A stretch of 64,000 nt of DNA from Clavibacter sp. B3I6 (GCF_030816895.1 NZ_JAUSYL010000001.1:310001-374000); one strand, 5' to 3'. Shown: positions 17,672-27,138, counted from the first letter of the stretch. The notes: generated from the letters alone by a model not told the origin. Program-made: numbers and translations.

Positions 17672-20143
17672 GTGACAGACCAGCTCTCGCCCGCCGAACG
17701 GTACGCCGCCTCCCGAACCCGACGGAGCCTCCCGCTCCTGGAGTCGTTCGCGAGCGGTCTCCGCTTCGACCTCGATCCCTTCCAGCGCGCCGCCGCGGAG
17801 TCCCTCGAGAACGGACGCAGCGTCCTCGTCGCCGCGCCGACCGGCGCGGGCAAGACCGTCGTCGCGGAGTTCGCCGTCTACCTCGCCATGCAGCGGCCGA
17901 GCGCGAAGATCTTCTACACGGCGCCCATGAAGGCGCTCAGCAACCAGAAGTACGCCGAGCTCGTGGCCGCGTACGGGCCGGACGAGGTGGGCCTCCTCAC
18001 GGGCGACACCAACGTCAACAGCCGCGCGCGCATCGTCGTCATGACGACCGAGGTGCTGCGCAACATGCTCTACGCCGACTCCGACCTGCTCCGCGACCTC
18101 GCGTTCGTGGTCATGGACGAGGTGCACTACCTGGCCGACCGCTTCCGCGGCGCGGTGTGGGAGGAGGTCATCATCCACCTCCCGCAGAGCGTGCGCATGA
18201 TCTCCCTGAGCGCCACGGTCTCGAACGCCGAGGAGTTCGGCGACTGGCTTCAGGCCGTCCGCGGCGAGACCGACGTCATCGTCTCGGAGGAGCGGCCCGT
18301 GCCGCTCGAGCAGCACGTCATCGTCCGGCAGCGCATGGTCGACCTCTTCGACTCCTCGGGCCTCGCGGCGACGCACCGCGTGAACCCCGAGCTCGTGCGC
18401 ATGACGCACGGCGGCGGCCGGGAGGCCGTCCGCGTGCGCGGCGGGCAGGTCCAAGGCCGCGGACGCGCGGGAGCCGGCGGCGGATCCGGCCGGCGCGCGC
18501 CCGGGCCGTGGGACCGCGGGCGCATGGACCGCCCCGAGGTCGTCGCCCTCCTCGAGGAGCGCAACCTCCTGCCCGCCATCTTCTTCATCTTCAGCCGCGC
18601 CGGCTGCGACGCCGCCGTCAAGCAGGTGCTCCGCGCCGGCGTGCGGCTGACGCACGCCCACGAGCGCGACGAGATCCGCGCCGTCGTGGAGGAGCGCTGC
18701 CGCACGCTGCGCGACGAGGACCTCGCCGTCCTCGGCTACTGGGAGTGGCTCGAGGGCCTCGAGCGCGGTGTCGCCGCGCACCACGCCGGCATGCTGCCCG
18801 CCTTCAAGGAGGTCGTGGAGGAGCTGTTCCAGCGGAAGCTCGTGAAGGCCGTGTTCGCGACGGAGACGCTCGCGCTCGGGATCAACATGCCCGCGCGCAC
18901 CGTCGTCCTGGAGCAGCTGGAGAAGTTCAACGGCGAGGCGCGCGTGCCGCTCACGCCCGGCGAGTACACGCAGCTCACGGGACGTGCGGGCCGCCGCGGC
19001 ATCGACGTCGAGGGCCACGCGGTCATCCAGTGGAAGGACGGGCTGGATCCGCAGGCCGTCGCCTCGCTCGCCTCCCGCCGCACCTACCCCCTCAACTCCA
19101 GCTTCCGGCCGACGTACAACATGGCCGTGAACCTCATCGACCAGTTCGGGCGCGAGCGCACGCGCGAGGTGCTGGAGTCGTCCTTCGCGCAGTTCCAGGC
19201 CGACCGCGCCGTCGTCGACCTCGCGCGCAAGGTCCGCACGCAGGAGGAGTCGCTCGCCGGCTACGAGAAGGCGATGGTCTGCCACCTCGGCGACTTCCGC
19301 GAGTACTCGGGGCTCCGCCGCGAGCTCAGCGACCTCGAGCGCGCCACCGCCGCCCGCGCCGACATGCAGCAGCCCGGCCAGCACGGCGAGCGCGACAAGC
19401 GCCAGCGCCAGCTCGCCGACCTGCGCCGCCGCATGAAGGCGCACCCCTGCCACGCGTGCAAGGACCGCGAGTCGCACGCGCGCTGGGCGGAGCGCTGGTG
19501 GCGCCTGAAGAAGCAGACGGACGCGCTCGGCCAGCAGATCCGCAGCCGCACCAACGCCGTCGCCAAGGTCTTCGACCGCGTCACGGAGCTGCTGCTGTCC
19601 CTCGGCTACCTGAAGCGCGACGCGGACGGCCAGGTCGCGCCCACGCCGAACGGGCGGATGCTCAAGCGCATCTACGGCGACCGCGACCTGCTCGTGGCCG
19701 AGTGCCTGCGCACGCAGGTCTGGGTGGACCTCGACCCGGCCGGCCTCGCCGCCATGGCCGCGTCGCTCGTCTACCAGCCGCGTCGCGACGAGGGCGACCG
19801 CAACGAGCGGAACCTCCCGCGCGGCGCGTTCCGTTCCGCGCTCGACCGCACCGAGGAGATCTGGTCCCGGCTCGACGACATCGAGCGCGAGCGGCGCCTG
19901 CCCACCACCGAGCCCCTGTCCACCGGGCTCTGCGCGCCGATGCACCGCTGGGCGCGCGGCGGCAGCCTCGACATCGTGCTCGACGAGGCCGACCTCGCCG
20001 CGGGCGACTTCGTGCGCTGGACCAAGCAGACCATCGACCTGCTCGACCAGCTGTCGATCGTGGCGGACGGGCCCGTGTCCCGGAACGCCCGCACGGCGCT
20101 CGACAGCATCCGACGCGGCATCGTCGCGTACTCGTCGGTGTGA
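17672..20143 (+). CDS. helY: Ski2-like DEAD/DEAH-box helicase HelY
   Basis: 823-residue superfamily 2 helicase of the Ski2/Mtr4-like HelY group, probably acting on RNA. Walker A is APTGAGKT (about 50-57), motif II DEVH (about 149-152), motif III SATVSN (about 180), and motif VI QLTGRAGRRGID (about 435). A Gly/Arg-rich insertion (about 255-285) sits between the RecA domains, and CHACKD near residue 592 is a small Cys pair. helY sits beside tatC in many actinobacteria. Its stop overlaps the lnt start by four bases (GTGTGA). Confidence 0.93.
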   Translation: MTDQLSPAERYAASRTRRSLPLLESFASGLRFDLDPFQRAAAESLENGRSVLVAAPTGAGKTVVAEFAVYLAMQRPSAKIFYTAPMKALSNQKYAELVAAYGPDEVGLLTGDTNVNSRARIVVMTTEVLRNMLYADSDLLRDLAFVVMDEVHYLADRFRGAVWEEVIIHLPQSVRMISLSATVSNAEEFGDWLQAVRGETDVIVSEERPVPLEQHVIVRQRMVDLFDSSGLAATHRVNPELVRMTHGGGREAVRVRGGQVQGRGRAGAGGGSGRRAPGPWDRGRMDRPEVVALLEERNLLPAIFFIFSRAGCDAAVKQVLRAGVRLTHAHERDEIRAVVEERCRTLRDEDLAVLGYWEWLEGLERGVAAHHAGMLPAFKEVVEELFQRKLVKAVFATETLALGINMPARTVVLEQLEKFNGEARVPLTPGEYTQLTGRAGRRGIDVEGHAVIQWKDGLDPQAVASLASRRTYPLNSSFRPTYNMAVNLIDQFGRERTREVLESSFAQFQADRAVVDLARKVRTQEESLAGYEKAMVCHLGDFREYSGLRRELSDLERATAARADMQQPGQHGERDKRQRQLADLRRRMKAHPCHACKDRESHARWAERWWRLKKQTDALGQQIRSRTNAVAKVFDRVTELLLSLGYLKRDADGQVAPTPNGRMLKRIYGDRDLLVAECLRTQVWVDLDPAGLAAMAASLVYQPRRDEGDRNERNLPRGAFRSALDRTEEIWSRLDDIERERRLPTTEPLSTGLCAPMHRWARGGSLDIVLDEADLAAGDFVRWTKQTIDLLDQLSIVADGPVSRNARTALDSIRRGIVAYSSV

Positions 20144-21738
20144 CGGCGGTCGCCCGCGCTCCCCGCCGGGAGCGCACCTCCGTCCCGCCCGCGCCGACCC
20201 TCGCCGATGCGTCGCCGATCCGCCCCCCGATGCCGCTCTGGGGCGCCCTCCTCCTCGCCGCGCTCTCCGGGCCCGTGCTCGACGCGGCCTTCCCGGACCG
20301 CGGCCTGTGGCCGCTCGTGTTCCCGGGGATCGCCCTCGTGCTCGTGGCGCTGCGCGGCCGCCGTGCGGGGCCCGCGTTCCTCGTCGGGCTCGTGGCCGGG
20401 CTCGCCTTCTACCTGACCCACATCGAGTGGGCGTCGCTGTACCTCGGCCCGGTGCCGTGGATCGCCCTGTCGGCGCTCGAGTCGCTCTTCGTCGCGACCG
20501 GCGCGGTGGCCCTCGCGACCGCGACGCGCTGGATCCCGCGGGCCTTCCCGACGGTCGTCGGCCGCGTGGTGCTGCTGCCCGTCGTCGTCGCCGGGCTCTG
20601 GACCGCCCGCGAGGCGATCTCCGCGGTCTGGCCCTACGGCGGCTTCGCGTGGGGGAGGGTGTCGCTCTCGCAGTCCGAGAGCCCGTTCGCGCACCTCGTC
20701 ACGTGGCTCGGCCTGTCCGGGCTCTCCTTCGTGCTCGTGCTCCTCGTGGCGCTCGCCCTGGAGCTCGCGGCCGAGGGACGGGTGCGGGTGTCCGCCCGCG
20801 CGCTCGTCGCGGGGATCGCCGTCGGGCTCGTGCTCGCCGTCCCCGCCTTCCCCGTCGCCACGACGGGGACCACGCGCGTCGCAGCCGTGCAGGGCAACGC
20901 CAAGGCCGGGTACTTCGACGGCGCGCGCTACGGGGACATCCTGCGCGCGCACCTCGCCGCGACGGCCGAGATCCGGGCCGATGAGGGCATCGACATGGTG
21001 GTGTGGCCGGAGAACGCGGCGGACGCGGATCCGCTGCGGGATCCGGGCTCCGCCGCGGCCCTCGACCGCGTGGTCGCGCGCCTCGGGGCGCCGCTCGTCG
21101 TCGGCACGGTCACCGAGCGCGACGGCCGCTTCTACAACGAGTCGCTCGTCTGGACCGGGGGAGGGGCGACCGACTTCTACGACAAGAAGCACCCCGTCCC
21201 GTTCGGCGAGTACGTGCCCGACCGCGCGTTCTGGGAGCCGTTCGCGCCCGACCTCATCGGACTGATCCAGCGCGAGTACTCGCCGGGCACGACCGACCAG
21301 GTCATGGACGTCGCGAGCGTCACCGCGGGCATCGCCATCTGCTTCGACATCGTCGACGACCAGCTGACGACCGACATGGTCGACGAGGGCGCGGACATCA
21401 TCCTCGCGCAGTCCAACAACGCGGACTTCGGCCGCACCGACGAGAGCGTGCAGCAGCTCGCGATCGCGCGCATGCGGGCGCTCGAGACCGGCCGCAGCGT
21501 CGTCAACATCTCGACGGTCGGCACGAGCGCGGTCGTCGGCCCCGATGGTCGCGACCTCGACCGGCTGCCGTGGTTCACGGCCGGCTCGCTGGTGGTGGAC
21601 GTGCCGACCGCGGACGTCGTCACGCCGGCGATCCGCGTCGGGCGCGACATCGAGTGGCTCGTGTCGGGTCTGGGGCTGGGCGCGCTGGCCGTGGCCGGGA
21701 TCGCGCTGGGCCGACGCGGGCGGCGCGCCGCGCGCTGA
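20140..21738 (+). CDS. lnt: Apolipoprotein N-acyltransferase
   Basis: 532-residue membrane enzyme that adds the third acyl chain to lipoproteins after Lgt and LspA. About seven N-terminal transmembrane helices are followed by a nitrilase-type domain whose triad is visible: Glu in WPENAAD, Lys in YDKKHPVPFGEY and Cys in AICFDIV. GTG at 20140 overlaps the helY stop. The polyprenol mannosyltransferase gene or domain that follows lnt in mycobacteria is not present. A hairpin at 21764-21796 separates it from convergent rbpA. The FKBP and PCu(A)C lipoproteins in this window are potential substrates. Confidence 0.94.
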   Translation: MTAVARAPRRERTSVPPAPTLADASPIRPPMPLWGALLLAALSGPVLDAAFPDRGLWPLVFPGIALVLVALRGRRAGPAFLVGLVAGLAFYLTHIEWASLYLGPVPWIALSALESLFVATGAVALATATRWIPRAFPTVVGRVVLLPVVVAGLWTAREAISAVWPYGGFAWGRVSLSQSESPFAHLVTWLGLSGLSFVLVLLVALALELAAEGRVRVSARALVAGIAVGLVLAVPAFPVATTGTTRVAAVQGNAKAGYFDGARYGDILRAHLAATAEIRADEGIDMVVWPENAADADPLRDPGSAAALDRVVARLGAPLVVGTVTERDGRFYNESLVWTGGGATDFYDKKHPVPFGEYVPDRAFWEPFAPDLIGLIQREYSPGTTDQVMDVASVTAGIAICFDIVDDQLTTDMVDEGADIILAQSNNADFGRTDESVQQLAIARMRALETGRSVVNISTVGTSAVVGPDGRDLDRLPWFTAGSLVVDVPTADVVTPAIRVGRDIEWLVSGLGLGALAVAGIALGRRGRRAAR

Positions 21739-21763
21739 TCCAGCGGAGCAGCCGGCACACAGA

Positions 21764-21796
21764 GGAGCACCCCCCGGCGATGCCGAGGGGTGCTCC
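21764..21796. terminator. Bidirectional terminator between lnt and rbpA
   Basis: GGAGCACCCC pairs perfectly with GGGGTGCTCC, with an inner CGG/CCG pairing around a short loop. It lies 26 bases past the lnt stop and 27 bases past the rbpA stop on the other strand. Confidence 0.75.
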
Positions 21797-21822
21797 GGAC
21801 GTACGCGAGCGGAGGGGCCGGG

Positions 21823-22188
21823 TCAGGCGCCGATGCGGTGCTGACCGCGCCGCGCGCGGAGGGTGGCGAGGCGCTCCTCGAGGAGCTCCTCCAGCTCGGC
21901 GCGCGTCCGGCGCTCGAGCAGCATGTCCCAGTGGCTCCGGGGGACCTTCGCCTCGACCTCGTCGTGGGCGACGGGCGCGCCCTCGGAGTCGAGCAGGCGA
22001 CCCTCCTGTCCGCTCTTCGGCGACTCCCACACCTCGGGGACGTCGGCCTCCGCCGAGAACACGACCTCGAATGTGGTTCCGTCCGCCGTGCGGTACGTCT
22101 TCCTCTGCCGGGGGGAGAAGCTGACGCCCTCCTCGCTCTGCAGGCTCGTGGACCCGAGCCGCATCCCGCGCAAGCTGCGATCTGCCAT
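21823..22188 (-). CDS. rbpA: RNA polymerase-binding protein RbpA
   Basis: 121-residue actinobacterial transcription factor that binds RNA polymerase and the principal sigma factor and stabilises open complexes. The N-terminal tail and core (PRQRKTYRTADGTTFEVVFS) precede a basic linker and the C-terminal sigma-interaction domain (SHWDMLLERRTRAELEELL). The length is typical. GAGAGGAG precedes the ATG. Its 60-base upstream gap to the GDPD gene is probably its promoter region. Confidence 0.95.
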   Translation of the reverse strand: MADRSLRGMRLGSTSLQSEEGVSFSPRQRKTYRTADGTTFEVVFSAEADVPEVWESPKSGQEGRLLDSEGAPVAHDEVEAKVPRSHWDMLLERRTRAELEELLEERLATLRARRGQHRIGA

Positions 22189-22248
22189 GGTGGTCTCCTC
22201 TCGCGATGCACTCCCCGTTGTAAACCGCGCGGCTGTGAGGATCCTTTC

Positions 22249-23037
22249 TCAGGAGACCCGGTTCCCAGGCGAATCCCAGCCCCCGCGTGCAAGCGCGGCG
22301 AGGGCCAGATCGGGTCGGTCCGTCACGACGCCGTGGACGCCCGCCCGGACCAGGCGGATCACGTCGTCGGGGTCGTCGACCGTCCAGACGTGCACCTCGC
22401 GGACGGCGGCGGCGAGCCGGGAGACCATCGCGGGGGACACGGTGCCGATCCCGAGCACCCGAGGGGGCATCTGCACGGCGTCGACGCCGCGGAGGGCGAG
22501 CCGGACCACGGGCGCGAGGCCGAGGCGCGCGCCGAGGACCGCGAGCACGAGCCGCCCCGCGTCGGCGGACGTCGCGACGCCGGGAAGGAGGCCGACCGCG
22601 CGGCGCCGACGGGAGCCGGAGAACGAGGTGACGAGCACCCGGCCGACGGCGTCGGCGTCGCGGATCGCGCGGGCCGCGGCGGCCGCGGCGTCCCGTCCCT
22701 TCACGTCGACGTTCACCCGCGCCTCGGGCAGCGCCTCCAGCAGCTCCGACAGCGTGGCCACGCGGGCGCCGGATCCGAGGTCGAGCGCCCGGAGGTCCGC
22801 CAGCGTCGCGTCCCGCACGCGTCCCGGGCCACCCGTGATGCGGCGGAGGTCGGCGTCGTGCCACAGGACGCACGCGCCGTCCGCGGTGACGTGCACGTCG
22901 GTCTCGAGGTGCGTGACCCCGAGCTCCCACGCGGCCAGGAAGGCGCCGAGCGTGTTCTCGACGGCGCCGGATCCTGTCCAGCCGCGGTGTGCGAGCACGC
23001 GCGGCACGGCGCCGTCGAAGTAGGCGGCGCGGGTCAC
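22249..23037 (-). CDS. Glycerophosphodiester phosphodiesterase
   Basis: 262-residue TIM-barrel phosphodiesterase that releases glycerol 3-phosphate from deacylated phospholipids. The catalytic core is readable: HRGW near residue 16, VENTLGAF, the metal-binding ETDVHVTADG near 43-52, and LWHDADLRR. There is no signal peptide, so it is probably cytosolic. The GTG start at 23037 overlaps the stop of the upstream small membrane protein gene (GTGA), making a two-gene operon. Confidence 0.9.
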   Translation of the reverse strand: MTRAAYFDGAVPRVLAHRGWTGSGAVENTLGAFLAAWELGVTHLETDVHVTADGACVLWHDADLRRITGGPGRVRDATLADLRALDLGSGARVATLSELLEALPEARVNVDVKGRDAAAAAARAIRDADAVGRVLVTSFSGSRRRRAVGLLPGVATSADAGRLVLAVLGARLGLAPVVRLALRGVDAVQMPPRVLGIGTVSPAMVSRLAAAVREVHVWTVDDPDDVIRLVRAGVHGVVTDRPDLALAALARGGWDSPGNRVS

Positions 23038-23348
23038 GGTCGGCGGTCGTCGTCGGGTCGCGCGGGGGCGTCGTCCTCGCCCGGGAGCGCCGCCACGGGA
23101 GCGTCCTCGAGCGGGAGCGCGCGCAGCAGCGCCGGTCGCACGACGCCGAGCAGGGCGGCCGCGGCGGCCACGCCCACGACCACCTGCAGCCACCAGGGGG
23201 CCCCGACGGTCCCCGACAGCAGGGCGCTGAGCGCCGCGCCGCCGCCGCACAGCGCGGCGAGGTCCAGGCGGCGCATCTCGACGACGACGAGGACCACGAT
23301 GACCGCCAACCAGACGATCCAGGCGCTCTCGTCGAGGAGGACCGTCAC
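23034..23348 (-). CDS. Short NfeD-like membrane protein
   Basis: 104 residues with two to three hydrophobic helices (about 10-30, 33-48, 52-70) and an acidic Pro-rich tail. The layout resembles the membrane half of NfeD proteins, but the C-terminal OB-fold that defines full-length NfeD is missing. A GTG start is used, with GGGAGCAGCGG before it. It is translationally coupled to the GDPD gene. The NfeD relation is a tentative reading of hydrophobic pattern. Confidence 0.6.
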   Translation of the reverse strand: MTVLLDESAWIVWLAVIVVLVVVEMRRLDLAALCGGGAALSALLSGTVGAPWWLQVVVGVAAAAALLGVVRPALLRALPLEDAPVAALPGEDDAPARPDDDRRP

Positions 23349-23527
23349 CCGCTGCTCCCTCGCTCCGCCGACCGGACGCCCCCGAACCTAGTCCACCGTG
23401 CGGATCGCGGGCGGTAGGCTCTCAGGGCCGTGCGTCCGGGGTCCCGCCCGCGCGAACCGGCCCGTCTCGTCCCTCGCCGGACGACCCGTCGCGCGCCATC
23501 GGCCGCGCCTACCTGAGGAGTACCGCT

Positions 23528-24307
23528 GTGAGCACCGTCGACGAGATCCGCCCCTTCGCCCCCGATGAGCTCCGCGGCCGCCGCGCCCTCGTGACCGGCT
23601 CCTCGCGCGGCATCGGCGCCGACACCGTCGCGTACCTCGCGGACGCGGGCGCCGACGTCGTCGTCAACTACCGCAACAAGGCCGCGCGGGCGGAGAAGCT
23701 CGTGGCCAAGCTCGTCGAGGGGGGCACGAAGGCCATCGCGGTCGGCGCGGACCTCACCGACCCGGAGTCCGTCGACCGCCTCATGGCGACCGTGCGCGCC
23801 GAGCTCGGCGGCCTCGACGTGCTCGTGCTCAACGCGTCCGGCGGCATGGAGAGCGGCATGGCCGAGGACTACGCCATGACCCTCAACCGCGACGCGCAGC
23901 TCGACGTGCTCCGGAGCGCGCTGCCGCTCATGTCCGAGGGCGGCCGGGTCGTCTTCGTCACGAGCCACCAGGCGCACTTCATCCGCACCACGCCGACGAT
24001 GCCCGAGTACGAGGGCGTCGCCCGCAGCAAGCGCGCGGGCGAGGACGCCCTGCGCGAGCTCCTGCCCGAGCTCGACGCCCGGGGCATCGGCTTCGTCGTC
24101 GTCTCCGGGGACATGATCGAGGGCACCATCACCGCGACGCTCCTCGGCCGCATGAACCCCGAGGCGATCCAGCAGCGCAAGGAGGCGTCGGGCGGCCTCT
24201 ACAACGTCTCGCAGTTCGCGGCCGAGGTCGCGCGCGCGGTGGTCGACCCGATCCCGGCGGACCACACCCGCCTCGTCGGCGACACGGGCAGCTTCCAGCC
24301 CGAGTGA
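23528..24307 (+). CDS. Short-chain dehydrogenase/reductase, atypical active site
   Basis: 259 residues. The NAD(P)-binding motif is VTGSSRGIG (about 24-32) and the NxS-type strand is VLNASGGM. The usual YxxxK is not present: the candidate tyrosine (EYEGVARSK) is seven residues before the lysine. The protein may therefore work differently, or may use another tyrosine. GAGGAGT precedes the GTG start at 23528. It stands alone ahead of the S9 peptidase gene, which has its own -10 box. Confidence 0.82.
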   Translation: MSTVDEIRPFAPDELRGRRALVTGSSRGIGADTVAYLADAGADVVVNYRNKAARAEKLVAKLVEGGTKAIAVGADLTDPESVDRLMATVRAELGGLDVLVLNASGGMESGMAEDYAMTLNRDAQLDVLRSALPLMSEGGRVVFVTSHQAHFIRTTPTMPEYEGVARSKRAGEDALRELLPELDARGIGFVVVSGDMIEGTITATLLGRMNPEAIQQRKEASGGLYNVSQFAAEVARAVVDPIPADHTRLVGDTGSFQPE

Positions 24308-24333
24308 CCCGGGGAGGGGCGACGCCCCGGGGC

Positions 24334-24339
24334 TAGGCT
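24334..24339 (+). promoter_or_regulatory. -10 box for leaderless S9 peptidase mRNA
   Basis: TAGGCT ends seven bases before the ATG at 24347. Confidence 0.45.
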
Positions 24340-24346
24340 CGATCCG

Positions 24347-26434
24347 ATGAAGACCACGGATCTCGACCTCCTCACCTCCGTCTCCCGCCCCGCCGTCTCG
24401 CCTGACGGCCGCCTGGCCGTCGTCTCCGTGACGCGGCCGCGGGTGCATGCCGACGCGTACACCGGCCAGCTGTGGGAGGTGAGGACGGACGGCTCCGCGC
24501 CGCCGCGCCGCATCACCCGCGGCTTCCGCGACACCGCCCCGCGGCTCTCGCCGGACGGGCAGGTGATCGCGTTCCTGCGGGCCGAGCCGAAGTGCCCGCC
24601 GCAGCTGCACGTCGTGGGCGCCACGGGCGGCGAGCCGATCGCCCTCACCGACGAGCTCCTCGGCGTCGGCGCCTTCGACTGGTCGCCCGACGGCACCCGC
24701 ATCGTCTACGCGGCGCGCGTCGCCGAGCCCGGGCGGTACGGCAGCGTCGAGGGCGTGTCGTCCGCGGCCGAGCCGGCGCGGCGGATCACGACCACGAAGT
24801 ACCTGGCCAACGGCCTCGGCTGGTCGACCGACCGGCATGTGCAGCTGGCCCTGGTCGGGGTGCCGGAGCTCGACGGGGAGCCGTTCGCGGCCGCCGTCGC
24901 GTCCGGCTACCCCGACGCTGCGGATCCCGCCGTGCGCGGCGTCGGCGCGGACGCGACCCCGTCCGCCGCCGAGCGCGCGGGCGTCGGCCCCGTCGTCCGC
25001 CTCACCGACGAGCCCGTCGACCACGACGCACCGCGGTTCTCCGCCGACGGCAGCGAGGTCCTGTTCGTCACCGCCCGCCACGAGCGCCGTGACGACGACC
25101 TCGTCACCGGCGTCTACGCGGTCGCGGTCCCCGCACCGGGTGACGCGCCCGCCGGGATCCCCGAGGTCCGGACCGTCGTCTCGCACGAGGCGGGGCTCGG
25201 GATCGGCGAGGCCGCCTCCGTCGAGGGCGGACGCCTGTACCTCCTCGCGCAGGAGCTGGGGGAGTCGGGCGTCGACTTCGTGGCGCGCAACACCGCGCTC
25301 TACGTGCTCGACGCCGGTGACGCCACCCCGCGGGTGCTCACCGACGCCGAGACGATCGACCTCGGCGGCAGCGGCATCACGGTCGAGGACCGCGACGCCG
25401 TCCTCGTGCTCAACGCCTCCCGCGGCACCGTGCAGCTCCTGCGGGTCACCGCGGACGGCACCGTCGAGGCGCTGGTGGACGACCAGGTGGAGGTCACCGG
25501 GGTCGGCATCGGGGGAGGGACCGTGGTCGTGGCGCTCACCGACCCCCGCACGCACGGCGACCTCGCGCTCGTCCGCACCGACCGGGCGCCCGACGCGGCG
25601 TCCGCCCTCGAGCCGCTCACCGACTTCTCGGCCGCGCTGCGCGAGACGGGGATCCGCCCGCTGCACGAGCTCGTGGTCGACGGCCGCGACGGCTACCCGG
25701 TGCACGGCTGGGTCGTGCTGCCCGAGGGGGAGGGGCCGCACCCCGTCCTCCTCGTCATCCACGGCGGGCCGTACGCGGCGTACGGCGTGCACCTCTTCGA
25801 CGAGGCCCAGGTCTACGCCGACGCCGGATACGCCGTGCTGCTCTGCAACCCGCGCGGCGCCGCCGGCTACGGCCAGGAGCACGGCCGCGTCATCAAGGAG
25901 CGGATGGGGACCGTCGACATGCACGACGTCCTCGACTTCCTCGACGGCGCGATCGCCGTGCACGACTCCATCGACGGCTCCCGCGCGGGGATCATGGGCG
26001 GCTCCTACGGCGGCTACCTCACGGCCTGGACCATCGCGCACGAGCACCGCTTCCAGGGCGCCATCGTCGAGCGCGGCTTCCTCGACCCGGAGCTGTTCAC
26101 GGGCACCTCCGACATCGGCACCTTCTTCGGGGAGGAGTACACCGGGCACGACGCCGCGGTCCGCCTCGCGCAGAGCCCGCAGGCGGTCGCGCACCAGGTG
26201 CGGACGCCCACGTTCGTGGTCCACTCCGAGGACGACCTCCGCTGCCCGCTGTCGCAGGCGGAGCGGTACCACCTGGCGCTCGTGCGCGCCAGCGTCGAGA
26301 CCGAGATGCTCGTCTTCCCGGGCGAGGACCACGAGCTGAGCCGCTCCGGCCGGCCGCGCCACCGGGTCCAGCGCTTCGAGGCGATCCTCGACTGGTGGGC
26401 CCGGCACCTGCCGGTCGCCGGCGACGCCCGATGA
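24347..26434 (+). CDS. S9-family serine peptidase (acylaminoacyl/prolyl oligopeptidase type)
   Basis: 695-residue cytosolic peptidase. The N-terminal two thirds (about 1-410) is a beta-propeller built of repeats such as SPDGTRIVY and FSADGSEVLFV. The C-terminal alpha/beta-hydrolase domain carries the nucleophile in GGSYGGY (about 550), the aspartate in HSEDDLRCP and the histidine in GEDHELSR. Family members trim short peptides through a gated propeller. A TAGGCT -10 box lies seven bases upstream. Its stop overlaps the Nudix start (ATGA). Confidence 0.93.
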   Translation: MKTTDLDLLTSVSRPAVSPDGRLAVVSVTRPRVHADAYTGQLWEVRTDGSAPPRRITRGFRDTAPRLSPDGQVIAFLRAEPKCPPQLHVVGATGGEPIALTDELLGVGAFDWSPDGTRIVYAARVAEPGRYGSVEGVSSAAEPARRITTTKYLANGLGWSTDRHVQLALVGVPELDGEPFAAAVASGYPDAADPAVRGVGADATPSAAERAGVGPVVRLTDEPVDHDAPRFSADGSEVLFVTARHERRDDDLVTGVYAVAVPAPGDAPAGIPEVRTVVSHEAGLGIGEAASVEGGRLYLLAQELGESGVDFVARNTALYVLDAGDATPRVLTDAETIDLGGSGITVEDRDAVLVLNASRGTVQLLRVTADGTVEALVDDQVEVTGVGIGGGTVVVALTDPRTHGDLALVRTDRAPDAASALEPLTDFSAALRETGIRPLHELVVDGRDGYPVHGWVVLPEGEGPHPVLLVIHGGPYAAYGVHLFDEAQVYADAGYAVLLCNPRGAAGYGQEHGRVIKERMGTVDMHDVLDFLDGAIAVHDSIDGSRAGIMGGSYGGYLTAWTIAHEHRFQGAIVERGFLDPELFTGTSDIGTFFGEEYTGHDAAVRLAQSPQAVAHQVRTPTFVVHSEDDLRCPLSQAERYHLALVRASVETEMLVFPGEDHELSRSGRPRHRVQRFEAILDWWARHLPVAGDAR

Positions 26435-26904
26435 CCGACGGCGAGGTCGTGCGGCACGTCCGCGACACGGCGCGCATCCTGCTCGTCGACGAGCGCGAGC
26501 GCCTGCTGCTGTTCCTCACGAACTACTCGACGAACGTCGACCTGCCGCCGCGCTGGCTGACGCCCGGCGGCGGCATCGACCCGGGCGAGACGCCGGCGGT
26601 GGCCGCCCGGCGGGAGCTGTTCGAGGAGACGGGCCTCCGGGTCGACTCCGTCGGCGAGCCGGTCTGGGAGCACGACTACGCGCGCCGGCGCATCGACGGG
26701 GGTCTCGACGTCGGGCATTCGACGTTCTACCTGGTGCGCGCCGACGCGTTCGCGCCCGTGTCGGACAACTGGATGCCCGACGAGTTCGACGACATCCACG
26801 CGCACCGGTGGTTCGCGCTCGACGAGCTCGCGGCGACGGTCGATCCCGTCGAGCCCGCGGAGCTCGTGGAGGTCGCGCGTCAGGTGCTGTCCCGCGGCGT
26901 CTGA
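26431..26904 (+). CDS. Nudix hydrolase
   Basis: 157 residues. The Nudix box GGGIDPGETPAVAARRELFE followed by ETGL (about residues 50-73) gives the metal-binding pyrophosphohydrolase site; the substrate is unknown. It is translationally coupled to the upstream peptidase by an ATGA overlap. Its last residues overlap, on the opposite strand, the end of an AMP-ligase remnant; the accessory region begins here. Confidence 0.92.
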   Translation: MTDGEVVRHVRDTARILLVDERERLLLFLTNYSTNVDLPPRWLTPGGGIDPGETPAVAARRELFEETGLRVDSVGEPVWEHDYARRRIDGGLDVGHSTFYLVRADAFAPVSDNWMPDEFDDIHAHRWFALDELAATVDPVEPAELVEVARQVLSRGV

Positions 26905-27138
26905 GGCGGCCGATCGGTCGTCGGATCGGCGGGCTCCGTGGTGCTCGCCGTCCCCCGTGCATTGGGGCCCCGACGGGAGTAGAAGCGCCGGTTCGTCTTC
27001 CCCGCATCGTCCCGTACGGGCGTCGTGACCATGTGGACGGCGGCCGGTCGACGTCGCGCATCCAGGCGCGTGCGGCACCACTCCAGGATCTGCTCGGACG
27101 TCGTCTCGCCGTCCGGCGCGTCGGTGCGCCTGCGGATG
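26880..27138 (-). pseudogene. C-terminal remnant of an AMP-forming acyl ligase
   Basis: One minus-strand frame stays open and reads about 85 residues ending at a TGA (26882-26880). The segment EQILEWCRTRLDARRRPAAV followed by TPVRDDAGKTNRRF resembles the C-terminal domain of AMP-binding synthetases (the xxWCRxRL helix and the TGK-like loop). There is no start codon upstream in frame before the sequence changes character near 27.12 kb, so only a tail remains. The assignment rests on a short match. Confidence 0.4.

Noticed and set aside
23345..26407. A 1020-codon minus-strand frame over the SDR and S9 peptidase genes
   Set aside because: It is the antisense shadow of two well-recognised plus-strand genes, with low-complexity Glu/Gly/Arg composition.
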